Shown here: positions 10,000 through 21,387 of the stretch, one piece after another
Position numbering within the stretch: the first letter of the stretch is position 1
Layout of the letters: every line of letters starts with the position of its first letter
From: Closterium sp. Naga37s-1
Taxonomy: Eukaryota > Streptophyta > Zygnematophyceae > Desmidiales > Closteriaceae
Length of the DNA stretch: 64,000 nucleotides
Assembly (NCBI GenBank): GCA_947471745.1
Contig: CANJKZ010000090.1
Location: 620,001-684,000, forward strand
Direction: 5' to 3'
Made by a program: the position numbers and the translations under genes
The notes under the pieces: generated by a model
What the model saw: the letters and a program-made list of their open reading frames with translations, nothing else
The model's database searches: none
Told to the model about the DNA's origin: nothing

Positions 10000-10130
10000 T
10001 GTCAAACATATATGCTTATGTTATTTATCTAGGCTATAGTGGGGTAGCCACTATGGGGTACAACCCCTTGTTCCTATTTTGTACCAAACTTTCTCGATAG
10101 TCTCATCATTCCTAGCTACCTATTCTAACA
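10000..10130 (+). repeat. Copia B 5' LTR
   Basis: A 131-bp unit beginning TGTCAAAC and ending TTCTAACA. Confidence 0.93.
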
Positions 10131-10143
10131 TGGTATTAAGAGC
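10131..10143 (+). promoter_or_regulatory. Copia B primer-binding site
   Basis: TGGTATTAAGAGC directly follows the LTR. It is close to the tRNA-Met primer site TGGTATCAGAGC. Confidence 0.75.
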
Positions 10144-10188
10144 AATAGGTCCTTAGGACCTTAGGGGCGTTTTTTTTCGGGCCCACCA

Positions 10189-10330
10189 TGTCAGTGGATC
10201 TGCACTGTGGATGCCCGATTGATCCTAGGGGGGGTTACAGGCGCGTTCGCCTGGGGGGTTATGGGCGCACAAACCCGCTACACAAATAAAGCCATTTTAT
10301 CCCAATGGTCTAGTGGTTGGGATTCTGACA
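10189..10330 (+). repeat. Miniature element 5' LTR
   Basis: 142 bp, one mismatch from 10424-10565. Its last 25 bases form the first half of a tRNA-like fold completed by the internal region. Confidence 0.92.
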
Positions 10331-10372
10331 TGGTATCAGAGTGGTCTCGGGTTCAAATCCCGGTGTATGCAC
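10299..10372 (+). other. tRNA-like sequence spanning LTR, primer site and interior of the miniature element
   Basis: An A-box-like TGGTCTAGTGG (10306-10316) and a B-box-like GGTTCAAATCC (10350-10360) are 44 nt apart, start to start, the normal tRNA spacing. Between them TCTGA-CATGGTA-TCAGA forms a 5-bp anticodon-like stem with a 7-nt loop. TCGGG-TTCAAAT-CCCGG forms a T-arm. The expected acceptor strands do not pair, so this is not a functional tRNA gene. Confidence 0.6.
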
Positions 10373-10423
10373 ATGTAGGCCGTTGCCACTGTGCTCAGTC
10401 CTGGGCCTCCCAGTGTGGGGGGG

Positions 10424-10565
10424 TGTCAGTGGATCTGCACTGTGGATGCCCGATTGATCCTAGGGGGGGTTACAGGCGCGTTCGCCTGGGGGGTTATGGG
10501 CGCACAAACCCGCTACACAAATAAAGCCCTTTTATCCCAATGGTCTAGTGGTTGGGATTCTGACA
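10424..10565 (+). repeat. Miniature element 3' LTR
   Basis: 142-bp copy. Not followed by a B-box, so only the 5' copy has the tRNA-like context. Confidence 0.92.
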
Positions 10566-10570
10566 CACCA

Positions 10571-11470
10571 CCTACCACTTGCGGTTACCGAGCTACCCCG
10601 AGCCCTGCACTGCCCTAGCCCCGCGCACGTCCCGCTAGCAGCCCGTGCGGCCCGCGCGTCGCCCGTTAGTAGCCCGCGCGACCCGCTAGTCGCCTCTGCT
10701 GGCCCGCGCGCCGCTCGCTAGTAGCCCACGCGACCCGCCCGCTGTCCGCGCAGCCCGCGCCCAGCTCCTACCGACCCGCGCGCTGCCCGCCAGCAGCCCC
10801 GTAGGCCCTAAAGCCCCGTGCGTCGCCTGCTCCTGCTGCGGCTGCCTACTACGCCCAGCGCGCCGCTTGTCGCGCTGCCCTGCAGCCCCGTGCGCTACCC
10901 GCCCTGCTGCTCTGCCGGCTGCTAGTCGCCCCGTGCGCCGCCTTCCCTACTGCCGCGGCTGCCTGCTGCACCTAGGCGCCGCCCGCCTTGCTACTGCAGC
11001 CGCCCATTAGGCCCTGAGTGCGGCCCGCCCTGCTGCCCTGCCGGCCGCCTGTAGCGCCATGCGCTGCCTCAACTCCTAGCGCGCTGCTACACAAGAGTTG
11101 CTGCTGCTGCTACTACTTGCTGCAGCTGCTCCTACTTGCTGCTACTGCACCTACTTGCTGCAGCTGCTGCTCCTTGCTGCTACTGCTGCTGCTACTTGCT
11201 GCAGCTACTCCTGCCGGCCCCCTGCAGCCCCGTGCGCCGCCTGCTCTGCTGCCGCGGCTGCCTGCTGCGCCCACCCGCCGCCCGCACTGCTGCTGCAGCC
11301 ACTGCTACGCTGCACCCTCTAGCGCCACCCGCACCTGCCCGCGTGCTGCTCCTGCCGGCCTGCTTGCCGGCCCTCTACTACTGCCGCTCTGTTCACCGCT
11401 CACCTGCAGCCCTCGCAGCTTCCTGGAAGCTTCCTGCTTGCTTGCTTGCGCGGCCCCATTCACTAAGACG
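10571..11470 (+). repeat. Copia B leader: GC-rich degenerate repeats
   Basis: About 900 bp between the miniature element and gag. The first part is degenerate CCCGCGCG/GTCGCCCGCTAG units, and the second part is rich in CTGCTGCT/TACTTGCTGCAG units. It has no conserved coding frame. It is equivalent in position to the leaders of A, C, D and E but different in sequence. Confidence 0.75.
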
Positions 11471-11472
11471 CT

Positions 11473-14400
11473 ATGGCCTCGCTCAGCCTTCTCGAATTCG
11501 ATCCTGACGGCCGCCCCATTAAGTTCGAAACGTGGCTGCAGGACCTACAACTGTTCCTACTGAGCGACTCTAGAGACGATGTTTCGCTGTATGACCTCAC
11601 GTCTGGAGCTAGTCCTGCACCTGCCACCTCTGCCAATAGCACGACTTGCTCGAAATGGCTCACTGGTGACGCTGCCGCTCGATTAGCTGTCCGTAACCAC
11701 CTGCCCATATCCGAGCGTGCGCACTTCAATCAGACCAAAACGGCCAAGGAGCTGTACGACGCTGTAGTTGCGTGCTACTCTTCCCCTACCACTGCATCGC
11801 TAGGCCGCCTCATTCTCCCCTACCTCTTTTCCGAGCTGTCCTCGTTTGACACTGTCGACGACCTCATCACCCACCTCCGCACTATAGACGCTCGCTACCG
11901 TGCCGCCCTCCCCACAGAGTTTCTCCCCAAGAATGAGCCCCCGATCTACATCACACTCTACTTTATAGTCACTCGCCTCCCAGACTCTCTCAGTGCAGTC
12001 AGGGACACCCTCCTAGCCCTTCGCCCCACAGACCTCACTATCGACCTGCTCTCGAAGCACCTCCTAGCAGCCGAGACGAGCATTTCCGCTGTAGGTGCTG
12101 CTCGTGGCACTCCCCGCACGCCCTTCTTTGAGGGGTGCTCCGCCTCCCCCCTTGCCCCCTCTGTCGCTTCTGCTGCTGCTGTCGACTACCTTGGTGCTGA
12201 GGGAGTCGGTGCTGCCTCTGCTCCTAGTGGGAGGCGCCGCAGCGGCAGGGGCAAGGGAGGCAAGGGTGGTGGGGGTGGCGGCGGTGGAGGCGGTAGTGGT
12301 GGAGGCGGTGGAGGCAGTGGAGGGGGCGGTGGTGGCGGTGGGGGTGGTGGCAGGAGTCGGGGAGCAGGCGGTTGGGGCGGTGGCAGCGGCGGGGGTGGTG
12401 GTGGCGGCGGTCGTGGTGACAGTGGACGCAGTGGGGGCAGTGGTGGTGGTGACGGGAGTGGTGGTGGCAGCAGCAGCGGTGGGCGGACTGGAGGTGGTCA
12501 GCGGCAGCAGCAGCAGCAGCGCCAGCGTGAGCCCCTCTCGCCCCAGCAGCTTCGTGACTGGTATGCTCAGCGCCAGGGGTCTGGGGGTGTTCTCTCTTGC
12601 CCGTACGCCATTTGCACTGGCGAACGCAAGGGTCAGACGTGCGGCAAGCCCCACACCCACTACCGCTACCGCTTCTCCCGTCTAGATGATGCTTGGCGCA
12701 ATGAGTTTAGCGATGATCATGAGACGCCCCGCTGGGCAGATCTGCTTAAGGCTAAAGTAGACATCTTTGAACTTGACTTTGATGCTATTCTCACTGGCAT
12801 GTATGCTTTGTCTACTAGTGCTGAGGGTTACTGTTACTTGTGCGTGCCGCCTGACCCAGGTATAGAGTCTGCTACTCTAAGTGCTGGTGAGTCTGCTCTC
12901 TCTGGTACTGCGCCTGCTCAGGCCTTGCACACTTTCACACTTGACTCTGGTGCTACTCGCTGTTTCTTTCGCGACAGCACCACACTCACACCCCTCGCTA
13001 GACTCGTTGCTATCTCCCTGGCCGACCCTTCGGGAGGCCCGATTCTTGCACGTTCCACCACTGTTCTCCCGTGTCCGGCCGTTCCGTCCGGCTCACTGTC
13101 AGGTCTCCACCTCCCCTCGTTCTCGACGAGCCTGGTGAGCAACGCTGGCCTTTAGGATGAGTGGGTTGATACCTTCACCCCTGGAGGTCAGCGTGTGGCG
13201 ATCTGCACGTGTGCACGGACTAGCCGTCACTTGGCCACGTTCACCCATGGGCCAGGATCCAGTCTTTACACACTTACCACTGAGGCTCCCCAGGTAGCTG
13301 CGTTGGGTCAGGTAGCTGCGTCGCGTCAGGCGTCAGCCGCTTGTGCGTGTCGCCACCTCTCCCACCAGACTCTCCTCTGGCACCACGGCCTTGGTCACCC
13401 CTCCCTGCCACGCCTTCGTGGCATGCACACCTGCGTCCTTGTCTCTGGTCTCCCCAGGTCGCTGTCCTCTCTCCCGCGCTCCCCTGCCCCTCTCTGCATT
13501 CCTTGCGTCGAGGGGCGGCAGCGTGCTGCCCCTCATTCCTCCTCGTTTCCCCCGACAGAGGCTCCCCTGCAGACTCTTCACATGGACGTGTGGGGCCCCG
13601 CCCGCGTCCGTGGTCAGGGAGGCGAGCGGTACTTCCTGCTGGTTGTTGACGACTACTCGCGTTACACCACGGTCTTCCCCTTGCGTCGCAAGGGTGACGT
13701 CCCTGCTGTCTTGATCCCTTGGATCCGCGTAGTCCGTCTCCAGCTCAGCGAGCGGTTTCGCTCGGACTTCCCTGTTCTGCGTCTGCACTCTGACAGAGGT
13801 GGTGAGTTCTCCTTCGACCTCTTGCGGGCCTTCTGTCAGGGGGAGGGCATCACCCAGTCGTTCACGCTTCCGGCCTCTCCACAGCAGAATGAGGTTGCTG
13901 AGCGCCGCATTGGTCTAGTCATGGAGATCGCTCGTACCTCCATGATCCATGCGGCTGCTCCCCATTTTCGATGGCCGTTTGCAGTCCGGTACGCTGCCCA
14001 TCAGCTCAACCTCTGGCCCCGGGTCTCCTTGCCGGATACCTCGCCGACACTGCGTTGGACGGGGGAGGTTGTTGATGCGTCGCGCTTCCGGGTCTGGGGC
14101 TCTCGTGCCTTTGTCCGCGATACCACCGCGGACAAGTTCTCCTCTTGCGCCATTCCTTGCGTCTTCCTTGGCTTTGTCCCTGACGCGCCTGGCTGGCAGT
14201 TTTACCACCCCACCTCGCACCGTGTCTTCCCCTCTCAGGACGTCACTTCGACGAGTCGGTTCCTTTCTGCCGTTTCTTCCCCTACCGCACTGCGCCTCTC
14301 CCCCCCCCGCCGCTCTTCCTTGCTCCAGGTCCCCCTCCGGTAGACCCCCTCCCCCCTCAGGGTCATGCTCCTTCAAGTGTCTCTCAGGTAGACCCTCCTC

Positions 14401-17400
14401 CCGTCGCTGAGCCTGTCGAGGTCACTGGTGACTCAGGTGCTGCTGGGGGTGGTCCCGCTCGGGTTGCTACGTCTGGGGGTGCTGTGCCTGGGGTTGTGGA
14501 GTGTGAGGGTGCTGAGCCAGGGGGTGCTGAGTTGGAGGGTGCGGAGCCTAGAGGTGCTGAGCCTGGGGTTGAGGAGCCTGGGGGTGCTGAGTCTGGGAGT
14601 GCGGAGCCTGAGGTTGCAGAGCCTAGGAGTGCGGAGCCTGGGGGTGATGTGCCGGTCCGTACGGAGCCGAGGAGTGCTGAGTCTGAGAGTGCGGCGCCTA
14701 GGGGTACTGCACCTGGGGGTGCTGAGCCTCGGGGCACTGTGTCTCCATCGCGCGCGCCTCTCTCGCCGCAGCAGCTCCGTGAGTGGTACGCTACCCGCAC
14801 CCGCTCTCGGCTTGGTACTACTGGTCCTGGAGGCGGTGCAGCTGGAGCTGGAGGTGCTCGTGCTTCCGACACTGTAGGCCCTGGAGGTGCTCGTACTGGA
14901 GGTACTCGAGCTGCCGGGGCCGGTAGTGCTGGAGACCCTGGAGCTGGAGGTGCTGGTTTTGGAGGTACTGCTGCTGGAGGTGCAGGAGCTGGAGACCCTG
15001 GAGCTGGAGGTGCCGGTTCTGGGGGTGCTACTACTGGAGGTGCTGGAGCTGGAGACCCTGGAGCTGGAGGTGCCGGTTCCGGGTGTGCTGCTGCTGGAGG
15101 TACTGGAGCTGGAGACCCTAGAGCTGGAGGTGCCGGTCCTGGGGGTGCTGCTGCTGGAGGTGCTGGAGCTGGAGACCCTGGAGAAATAGGTGCCGGTTCT
15201 GTGGGTGCTGCTGCTGGAGGTACTGGAGCTGGAGACCCTGGAGCTGGAGGTGTTGGAGCTGGAGACCTTGGAGTTGGAGGTACCGGTTCTGGGGGTGCTA
15301 CCGCTGGAGGTGCTGGGGCTAGGGGTACCGCACCGACGCGACTGTTCTTCTCTCCTCCGACGCCGTTGAGTTTGCCGCCGCCTGACACGGTACTTCGTCA
15401 GGTCCTTAGCCTTCCGTCTTCTACTGGCCTACCGTTACAGCCCGTCTCCCCACTGCCCGCTCCTACCCCCTACACTTAGCAGCCAGCCTCGCTTACAGAG
15501 CGTCGTGAGCCCGAGTCTCGCCCTGCCTCACCTGTTCACACTGCTCGCACTGGTCGCACTGGTCGCACTAGTTGTCAGCGTCCTCCTCCTGTCCTTGGCA
15601 CACACACTATGGGGCTCCGTCCTTCTTCTGCTCCACATCGTGTCCCTCTGCCGTCACCTCCTGCGTCCTCTCTCCTTGAGGGTGCGGATCCTGAGTCTGA
15701 CTTAGTTCGTGCTGCCAGTCCTACTGTCATGCGTCTCCTTGCGACTGTTGTCACTGCCCCCTCCTTTGAGTCTACTTCTGCGTTTGCTTTAGTTGCTGAG
15801 CTTGTCGACTTTGCTGCTCGCTGTCGTCTAGACTACGCCGCTAGTCTTGTTGCTGAGTCAGAGTCTGTCTGTCCTCCATCCGTCGGGGGTGAGTGTGCTC
15901 TTAGCATAGATGTCCTTGAGGACAGGCAGGAGGACTTTGAGTGTCTTGCATCCGCTGTACCTCATCTCATGTCCTCGCTGCTTGCACCTGAGGGAGACCC
16001 GGATGCTCTAGACATCCCGACCCCGCGCTCTTACGCAGAGGCGATTACGGGTCCTTACTCCTCTCAGTGGCAGACAGCCATGGATGCAGAGATGGCCTCC
16101 TGGAAGTCCACAGGCACTTACGTTGACGCAGTTCCCCCACCTGGGGTGAACATAGTCGATAGCATGTGGATTTTCAGGGTGAAGCGGCCGCCAGGTTCTC
16201 CGCCTGTCTTCAAGGCGCGTTACGTTGCTTGAGGCTTCAGTCAGTGTTAGGGAGTTGACTACTTTCATACCTTCTCCCCCACCCCAAAGATGACCACTCT
16301 TCGGGTGCTGCTGCACGTCGCTGCTCAGCATGACAACGAGCTCCACTCCCTTGACTTCAGCACAGCCTTCTTGCAGGGCAGCCTGCACGAGGAGATCTGG
16401 CTGCGCCGTCCTCGTGGCTTCACTGGGTCGTTTCCTGAGGGTACCCAGTGGAGCCTGCGACGGCCAGTCTACGGTCTCCGCCAGGCGCCTCGCGAGTGGC
16501 ACGACACACTGAGGACCACACTAGCGGCACTTGGGTTTGCTCCTTCTACTGCTGACCCGTCGCTGTTCCTGCGCACCGACACTTCGCTGCCGCCGTTCTA
16601 CATCCTCGTATACGTCGACGACTTGGTTTTTGCCACTGCTGACACTGAGGCACTGACTCTAGTGAAGTCGGAGCTGCAGAAGAGACACACGTGCACAGGC
16701 CTCGGTGAGTTGCACAGCTATCTTGGCTTGCAGATCACCCGGGACAGAGCACGGCGCACCATTACCTTGACTCAGTCACACATGGTGCAGCAGGTCCTTC
16801 AGCGCTTCGACTTCCAGTACTCCTCGCCGCAGGCCACTCCTCTGCCTATTGGTCACTCGCTCTCAGCTCTGCCTTTGGATGAGTCCGTAGAGCCAAGTGG
16901 CCCGTATCCTGAGCTTGTGGGCTGCCTCATGTACCTGATGACCTGCACTCGACCTGACCTTGCTTACCCTCTTAGCATCCTGGCACGCTACGTTGCGCCC
17001 GGGAGACACCGACCAGAGCACTGGAAGGCCGCTAAGAGGGTGATGCGCTACTTGTGCAGTATGTCGGGCATGGGGCTCATGCTCGGAGGACGGGGTCCAG
17101 TTGTCCTCACTGGTCACGCAGACGCTTCTTGGGTTGACGACTTGGCTACGCAGCGGTCGTCACAGGGTTACACCTTCAGCCTTGGCTCCGGTTCTGTTTC
17201 GTGGCGGTCTACCCGCTCGTCTTCTGTTTTCAACTCTAGTTGTTAGGCTGAGTTCTACGCAGGGGCCATGGCTGCACAGGAGTTACGCTGGCTCACCTAC
17301 CTGCTGACCGACTTGGGAGAGCCGCCTCATTCTCCTCCAGTTCTATACGTCGACAACAAGGCCATGATTTCCTTGTGTCAAGACCACAGACTGGAGCACA

Positions 17401-17594
17401 GAACGAAGCACATGGCTCTGCGTTACTTCCTGGCTCGAGAGCTGCAGCAGCGTGGACAGCTCCGTCTTGCGTACGTGGCCACTCGGGCCAACACTGCTGA
17501 TGTGTTCACCAAGGCGCTTCCGCCTAGTGACCATCAGCGCTTCTGCACTGCTCTTGGCCTTGTACCTGTTTCATCTCACCTGCTTACCTCTTGA
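11473..17594 (+). pseudogene. Copia B gag-pol, decayed
   Basis: Begins MASLSLLEFDPDGRPIKF. Gag with a glycine-rich tract (12270-12490), retropepsin LDSGATRCFF (near 12945), LLWHHGLGHPS (13377), integrase HMDVWGPARVRG (13580) with LHSDRGGEFS (13783), then acidic/GAGAGD repeats, RT with YVDDL (16613) and RNase H. Lesions I can place are a TAG at 13153, a one-base deletion near 14245 (DVTFDES in relatives), a TAG at 15477, a TGA at 16230 and a TAG shortly after, and a TAG at 17244 in the SSC-AE motif of RNase H. Apart from these it aligns well with A, so it was a functional relative until recently. Confidence 0.93.
14930..15270 (+). repeat. 60-bp coding minisatellite in copia B pol
   Basis: About five copies of a 60-bp unit built on GGAGCTGGAGACCCTGGAGC, encoding alternating GAGDPGAGGAG-type residues between integrase and RT. 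Confidence 0.8.
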
Positions 17595-17822
17595 CCTTGC
17601 TTGTACTGTGATCTCTATTATATACCTGCATGCCTACACTTGCTATGTAGTGATCACTGTACTGCTTGCTGATACTTATGTACCTCTGCATGTGAACTGG
17701 CCGTGAGGCCCTTTGCTTGTGCTCAGAGTATGTGGTGACGTTGTGATCCACCCTGAGCTTGCTTTGCTTCTCTTGACTGGTCTTGTGACCCCTTGTTCTC
17801 CCCCACTTTGCCTATGGGGGTG

Positions 17823-17953
17823 TGTCAAACATATATGCTTAGGTTATTGATCTAGGCTGTAGTGGGGTAGCCACTATGGGGTACAACCCCTTGTTCCTAT
17901 TTTGTACCAAACTTTCTCGATAGTCTCATCATTCCTAGCTACCTATTCTAACA
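17823..17953 (+). repeat. Copia B 3' LTR
   Basis: A 131-bp unit with 3 differences from the 5' LTR, followed by the CTTGT duplication. Confidence 0.93.
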
Positions 17954-17958
17954 CTTGT

Positions 17959-19179
17959 CACTGTAGCACCTTTCCCCTCCCAACCTTTGGGCCTTCCAAA
18001 CTCCAACCAAACCACCTTCCTTCACGTTTTCCAATCCCTCCTTCCAATCTCGACATTCTAGATCGAGATCTAGAGAGTAGTGGCTGCTGCTGAGGAAATC
18101 GTAGAAGCTCCATGGCGAAATCTCCTCAAAACCATGACGGAATGCGCGTATCGCCATGGCGGAATGCCCTTAGCGCACGCCGAATTTCCGAAACCATAGA
18201 CTTTACGACACGTGATTGTCAGTGCTGCTGCCTTTTTCGCATGCCTCCTGTGCGACGACGCGAAACCGCAGCGGATGCGCGTCTGCGACGACTGCAGCTG
18301 TGGATGACGCGAATCGGTAGCGGGGGACGCATTGCGTGCGGCTGGCGCGGAACTACATTGGCAGGCGAACACTTCGCGCGATTAAAACGTCAACCTGGCG
18401 TTCGTCAGCGGCTGACAAAAAGGTGCGCGTCTGCGGTAGCATTTTCCTGTCTGCGCGTGCTGCATCTTCGTGGTCCTCTCTCCCCCTGCTTTTCTCCCTC
18501 TGCCTTTCTTCGTAAACCTTGCCTTTCTCCCCCTGCCTCCTGCTGGGATTGGCACAAGGATGTCCATGTCTTAAATCCACACCAAAGGGTGATGCCAAGT
18601 CCGCTCTGACTTCACCCATGTTTCCTTATGATGCTCCCCATACACTCCAGCCGACACACGGTAGCAGCCGGAGTTGCCGAACTCCATCAGCTAAAGAGTT
18701 TCGCATGCCGACGCACTCCAAGTATCCCGAAAACCTGCACTTCATGTATGCAGAAATGTCCACTCCAAGTATGTCGTGCACACTAGGTATGTAGAACTGT
18801 GCACCCTAGGTATGCAGTACCGCTGAGTTTGCAGACGTGTGCACACCAAGTATGCAGGAACCCTGCATACCAGGTATGCAGGAATGTATGCTCCCATGTA
18901 TGTTCTCCATTCTTCCCTCAGATGGTGCCGTTCATCAGCAGCAACCAGTCGCACGATATTTCTGTATCACAAAGGATGACGACCGGCTGCATCCATTCTG
19001 CCTGCTCCCCCTGCCTATTGGCAACCCTTGGTGAGTAGGTCTTCTCCTTATGCTTCTTGACTGCATGTACCACTCCATTGCCACCAGATACACACCACAC
19101 CCTACCTCCCCGCACCCATGTGCTTGTAGCCATGCACGTAACCGCGTACACAGCTACAGGCACATGAGTGAGTGTGGAG
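17959..19179 (-). other. Element F non-coding region downstream of gag
   Basis: This joins to 9872-9994 across B. It contains no recognisable pol domain. From 18750 to 18900 there are repeats of the form CCAAGTATGCAGGAA/ACCAGGTATGCAGG. Short open frames (such as 18112-18609) have no domain I recognise and are probably not genes. Confidence 0.5.
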
Positions 19180-20992
19180 TTAAGTGACGCCATGTTGTGC
19201 AGCACAGCTCAAGGCGGCCGCACAGATGAGTACAGCACCAGAACCCTTGACTTGATGATTCCTCAGCAGACCATTCAGCAGACTGCAAGTGAGATGCTGC
19301 TTGCTCGACTTGTCCACCTCATTTCCCACATCATCATTTTCCACGCCTTCTGAAATGGAAACACCAGTCACAGGTACGCCATCAGCTGTACCTCCGCTTC
19401 CTTCAACTGCACTGACTTCATCAGCTGCATCAGCTCCAGGTAAGTCTTGTTTTGCATATTCTGCTCCTTCGCCTTCATGTCCTTCAATGGTCGAGAATGC
19501 AGGAACCGAATCCACTGCGGACCTCTGTCCTTCTCCCCCTGAAGTCCACACCACAGTGTAGGGTGAGACTTCATTTGTGGTATCGTCATGTGCCGGCTTC
19601 CGCACGATGCAAGCTTTGTGCGCCATGCGGTACTGAACAGTTGCGTGTGCAGAACGCGCGCTCAAGTGCACTCCAGGTGTGCGGGAAAACGCGCTCCCGT
19701 GGGTATCCAAGTGCACTCCTGGTGTGCACAGAGGTGTACCCCCTTTACAACCATGCTTTTTCGATGACGCACCGTCGCCGGAATGTCCAGGATCATGAGC
19801 GGATGTAAGTGCCGGCTCATATTCCACCATGAGCACTCCATGCACGTTCTTGCCAAGTCCAATCCGCACGTACTCCTCTCCATCAGTCATGGTGACCTCC
19901 GTGTCTCCATTGGCAATGATATTGATGTGCGCTCCCTTTTTCAGCAGCTGACAATAGGAGAGCAGGTTGCTCTTCAGGCCAGGTACGTAGAGGACTTCAG
20001 TGTAGCGAACGGTTGTCCCATCAGGTGCAGTTGCTCTGATCGTTCCTGTCATCGTGCCGTTCAGTTGGCTCCCATCAGCAAGCTCCACATACACAGGTTC
20101 GTCCAGCTCGTGTAACTCCTCAAACCAGCAGGTATCCGAAGTCATGTGCTGGCTACATCCACTGTCCAGCATCCACAGTGACGCTCCAGCTGGTGGTAAG
20201 TCAACTTGTGACGATCGCACCGCCGCTATGCATGTGATGGTGCGTTGCTTGTCTTCCCCGGCTGCCACTTGCTGTTTTGACGCATCGTTGTCACACTTGG
20301 GGCTGCCACTCCTTCGTGGGGAGAACGAACGACTGTTGCCGATATGAAGTTCTGTCCTCCCACTGGTATGCGGTTTCCACCCAGGTGGTGACCAGCCAGG
20401 CGGTGCTTTGGTACACTTGAAGAAGGGATGGCCTGGCTCCTTGCAGTACCAACACACGAGAGATGAGCGACTTGCATCTCCATGCTCGCCATGCGTTTTC
20501 TCCCCAATGGACCCCTCCTTCCCGCTTTTGCCCTTAGCAGTTGGAGAAGGTGAGTGGTCTCCACGTGCTTGTCCAGCCATGCGAGGTGGACACCGGTCAC
20601 GGTTATCCTTCGTAATGAGGTCGTGATACCTCTGCTCCCGAATCATCATCCGCTGCAAGGTGAAGCTGTCCGTCACGTTGTGTAGCATTGCCGAGTTCCT
20701 CATCTCCTCCCAATGTGCCGGTAGTCCGGTGAGCAGGTTCAATGTAAATGTGTCCTCATCCACCATCTTCCCCGCTAGTGCTAACTTGTCCCGAATCGCC
20801 GTTGCGCGGTTGACGTACTCTTCCACCCTCTCTTGACTCCCCATTTTCAGGTTGTCCAACTGCTTCAAGAGAGAGACCTTCGCCACCGAATCTTTGGCCT
20901 GGTAAGTATCCATTAAGTACTCCCACGCTTCATATGCCGGGCTGTAGGATTCCTGAAACATGTCCAGCTGCAGCTGAATCGTAGCGCTCACA

Positions 20993-21121
20993 TGTGAGAA
21001 TAGTACCGGTGAATGAAATGACTAGGATGCAGGTGGGTACAAGTAGTGAACCTAAAAGTGATGTACCCCATATTCTCTACCCCACTACAGCCTACACAGA
21101 CTATAGCATATGAGTTTGACA
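20993..21121 (-). repeat. Copia C 3' LTR
   Basis: 129 bp, 6 mismatches from 27460-27588. Confidence 0.93.
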
Positions 21122-21387
21122 CACCCCCATAGGCGAAGTGGGGGAGAACAAGAGGCCACAACACCAGTCAAGAAGAGCAAAGCAAGCTCAGGGTGGATCA
21201 CGACGTCACCACACAGTCCGAGCACAAACAAGCGGCCACAAGTCCAGTTCACATGCAGAGTTATATAAAACAGAACAAGCAACACAGTGATCACAACCTA
21301 GCAAGTGTAAGCATGCAGGTATATATATAGAGATCACAGTACAAGCAAGTCAAGAAGTGAGCAAGTGAGGCCAAGTAGGCACAAGGC

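Larger units (their letters stand above)
10189..10565 (+). mobile_element. Miniature LTR retrotransposon (TRIM/SMART type), 377 bp, inside copia B
   Basis: 142-bp LTRs at 10189-10330 and 10424-10565 (one mismatch) begin TGTCAGTGG and end TTCTGACA. They are flanked by the 5-bp duplication CACCA at 10184-10188 and 10566-10570. The 93-bp interior starts with a perfect tRNA-Met primer site, TGGTATCAGAGTGG, and ends with a G-rich purine tract (CAGTGTGGGGGGG) directly before the second LTR. The LTR holds an AATAAA signal near 10284 and a CAGGCG-CGTT-CGCCTG hairpin. There is no coding capacity, so movement would need proteins from another element. It is among the smallest structurally complete LTR elements I know of. 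Confidence 0.93.
10000..17953 (+). mobile_element. Copia element B: complete but decayed Ty1/copia
   Basis: 131-bp LTRs (10000-10130, 17823-17953; 3 mismatches) are flanked by CTTGT at 9995-9999 and 17954-17958. A primer-binding site (TGGTATTAAGAGC) starts at 10131 and a purine tract (CCTATGGGGGTG) lies at 17811-17822. The polyprotein frame has one frameshift and five stops. A 377-bp miniature LTR element is inserted in its leader. It is nested in element F. Confidence 0.95.

Noticed and set aside
10299-10372. Functional tRNA gene
   Set aside because: D-, anticodon- and T-arm-like parts are present, but the acceptor strands do not pair, and the sequence is assembled from LTR and primer-site parts.
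18112-18609. 165-residue frame in element F as pol remnant
   Set aside because: No integrase, RT or RNase H motif can be recognised.
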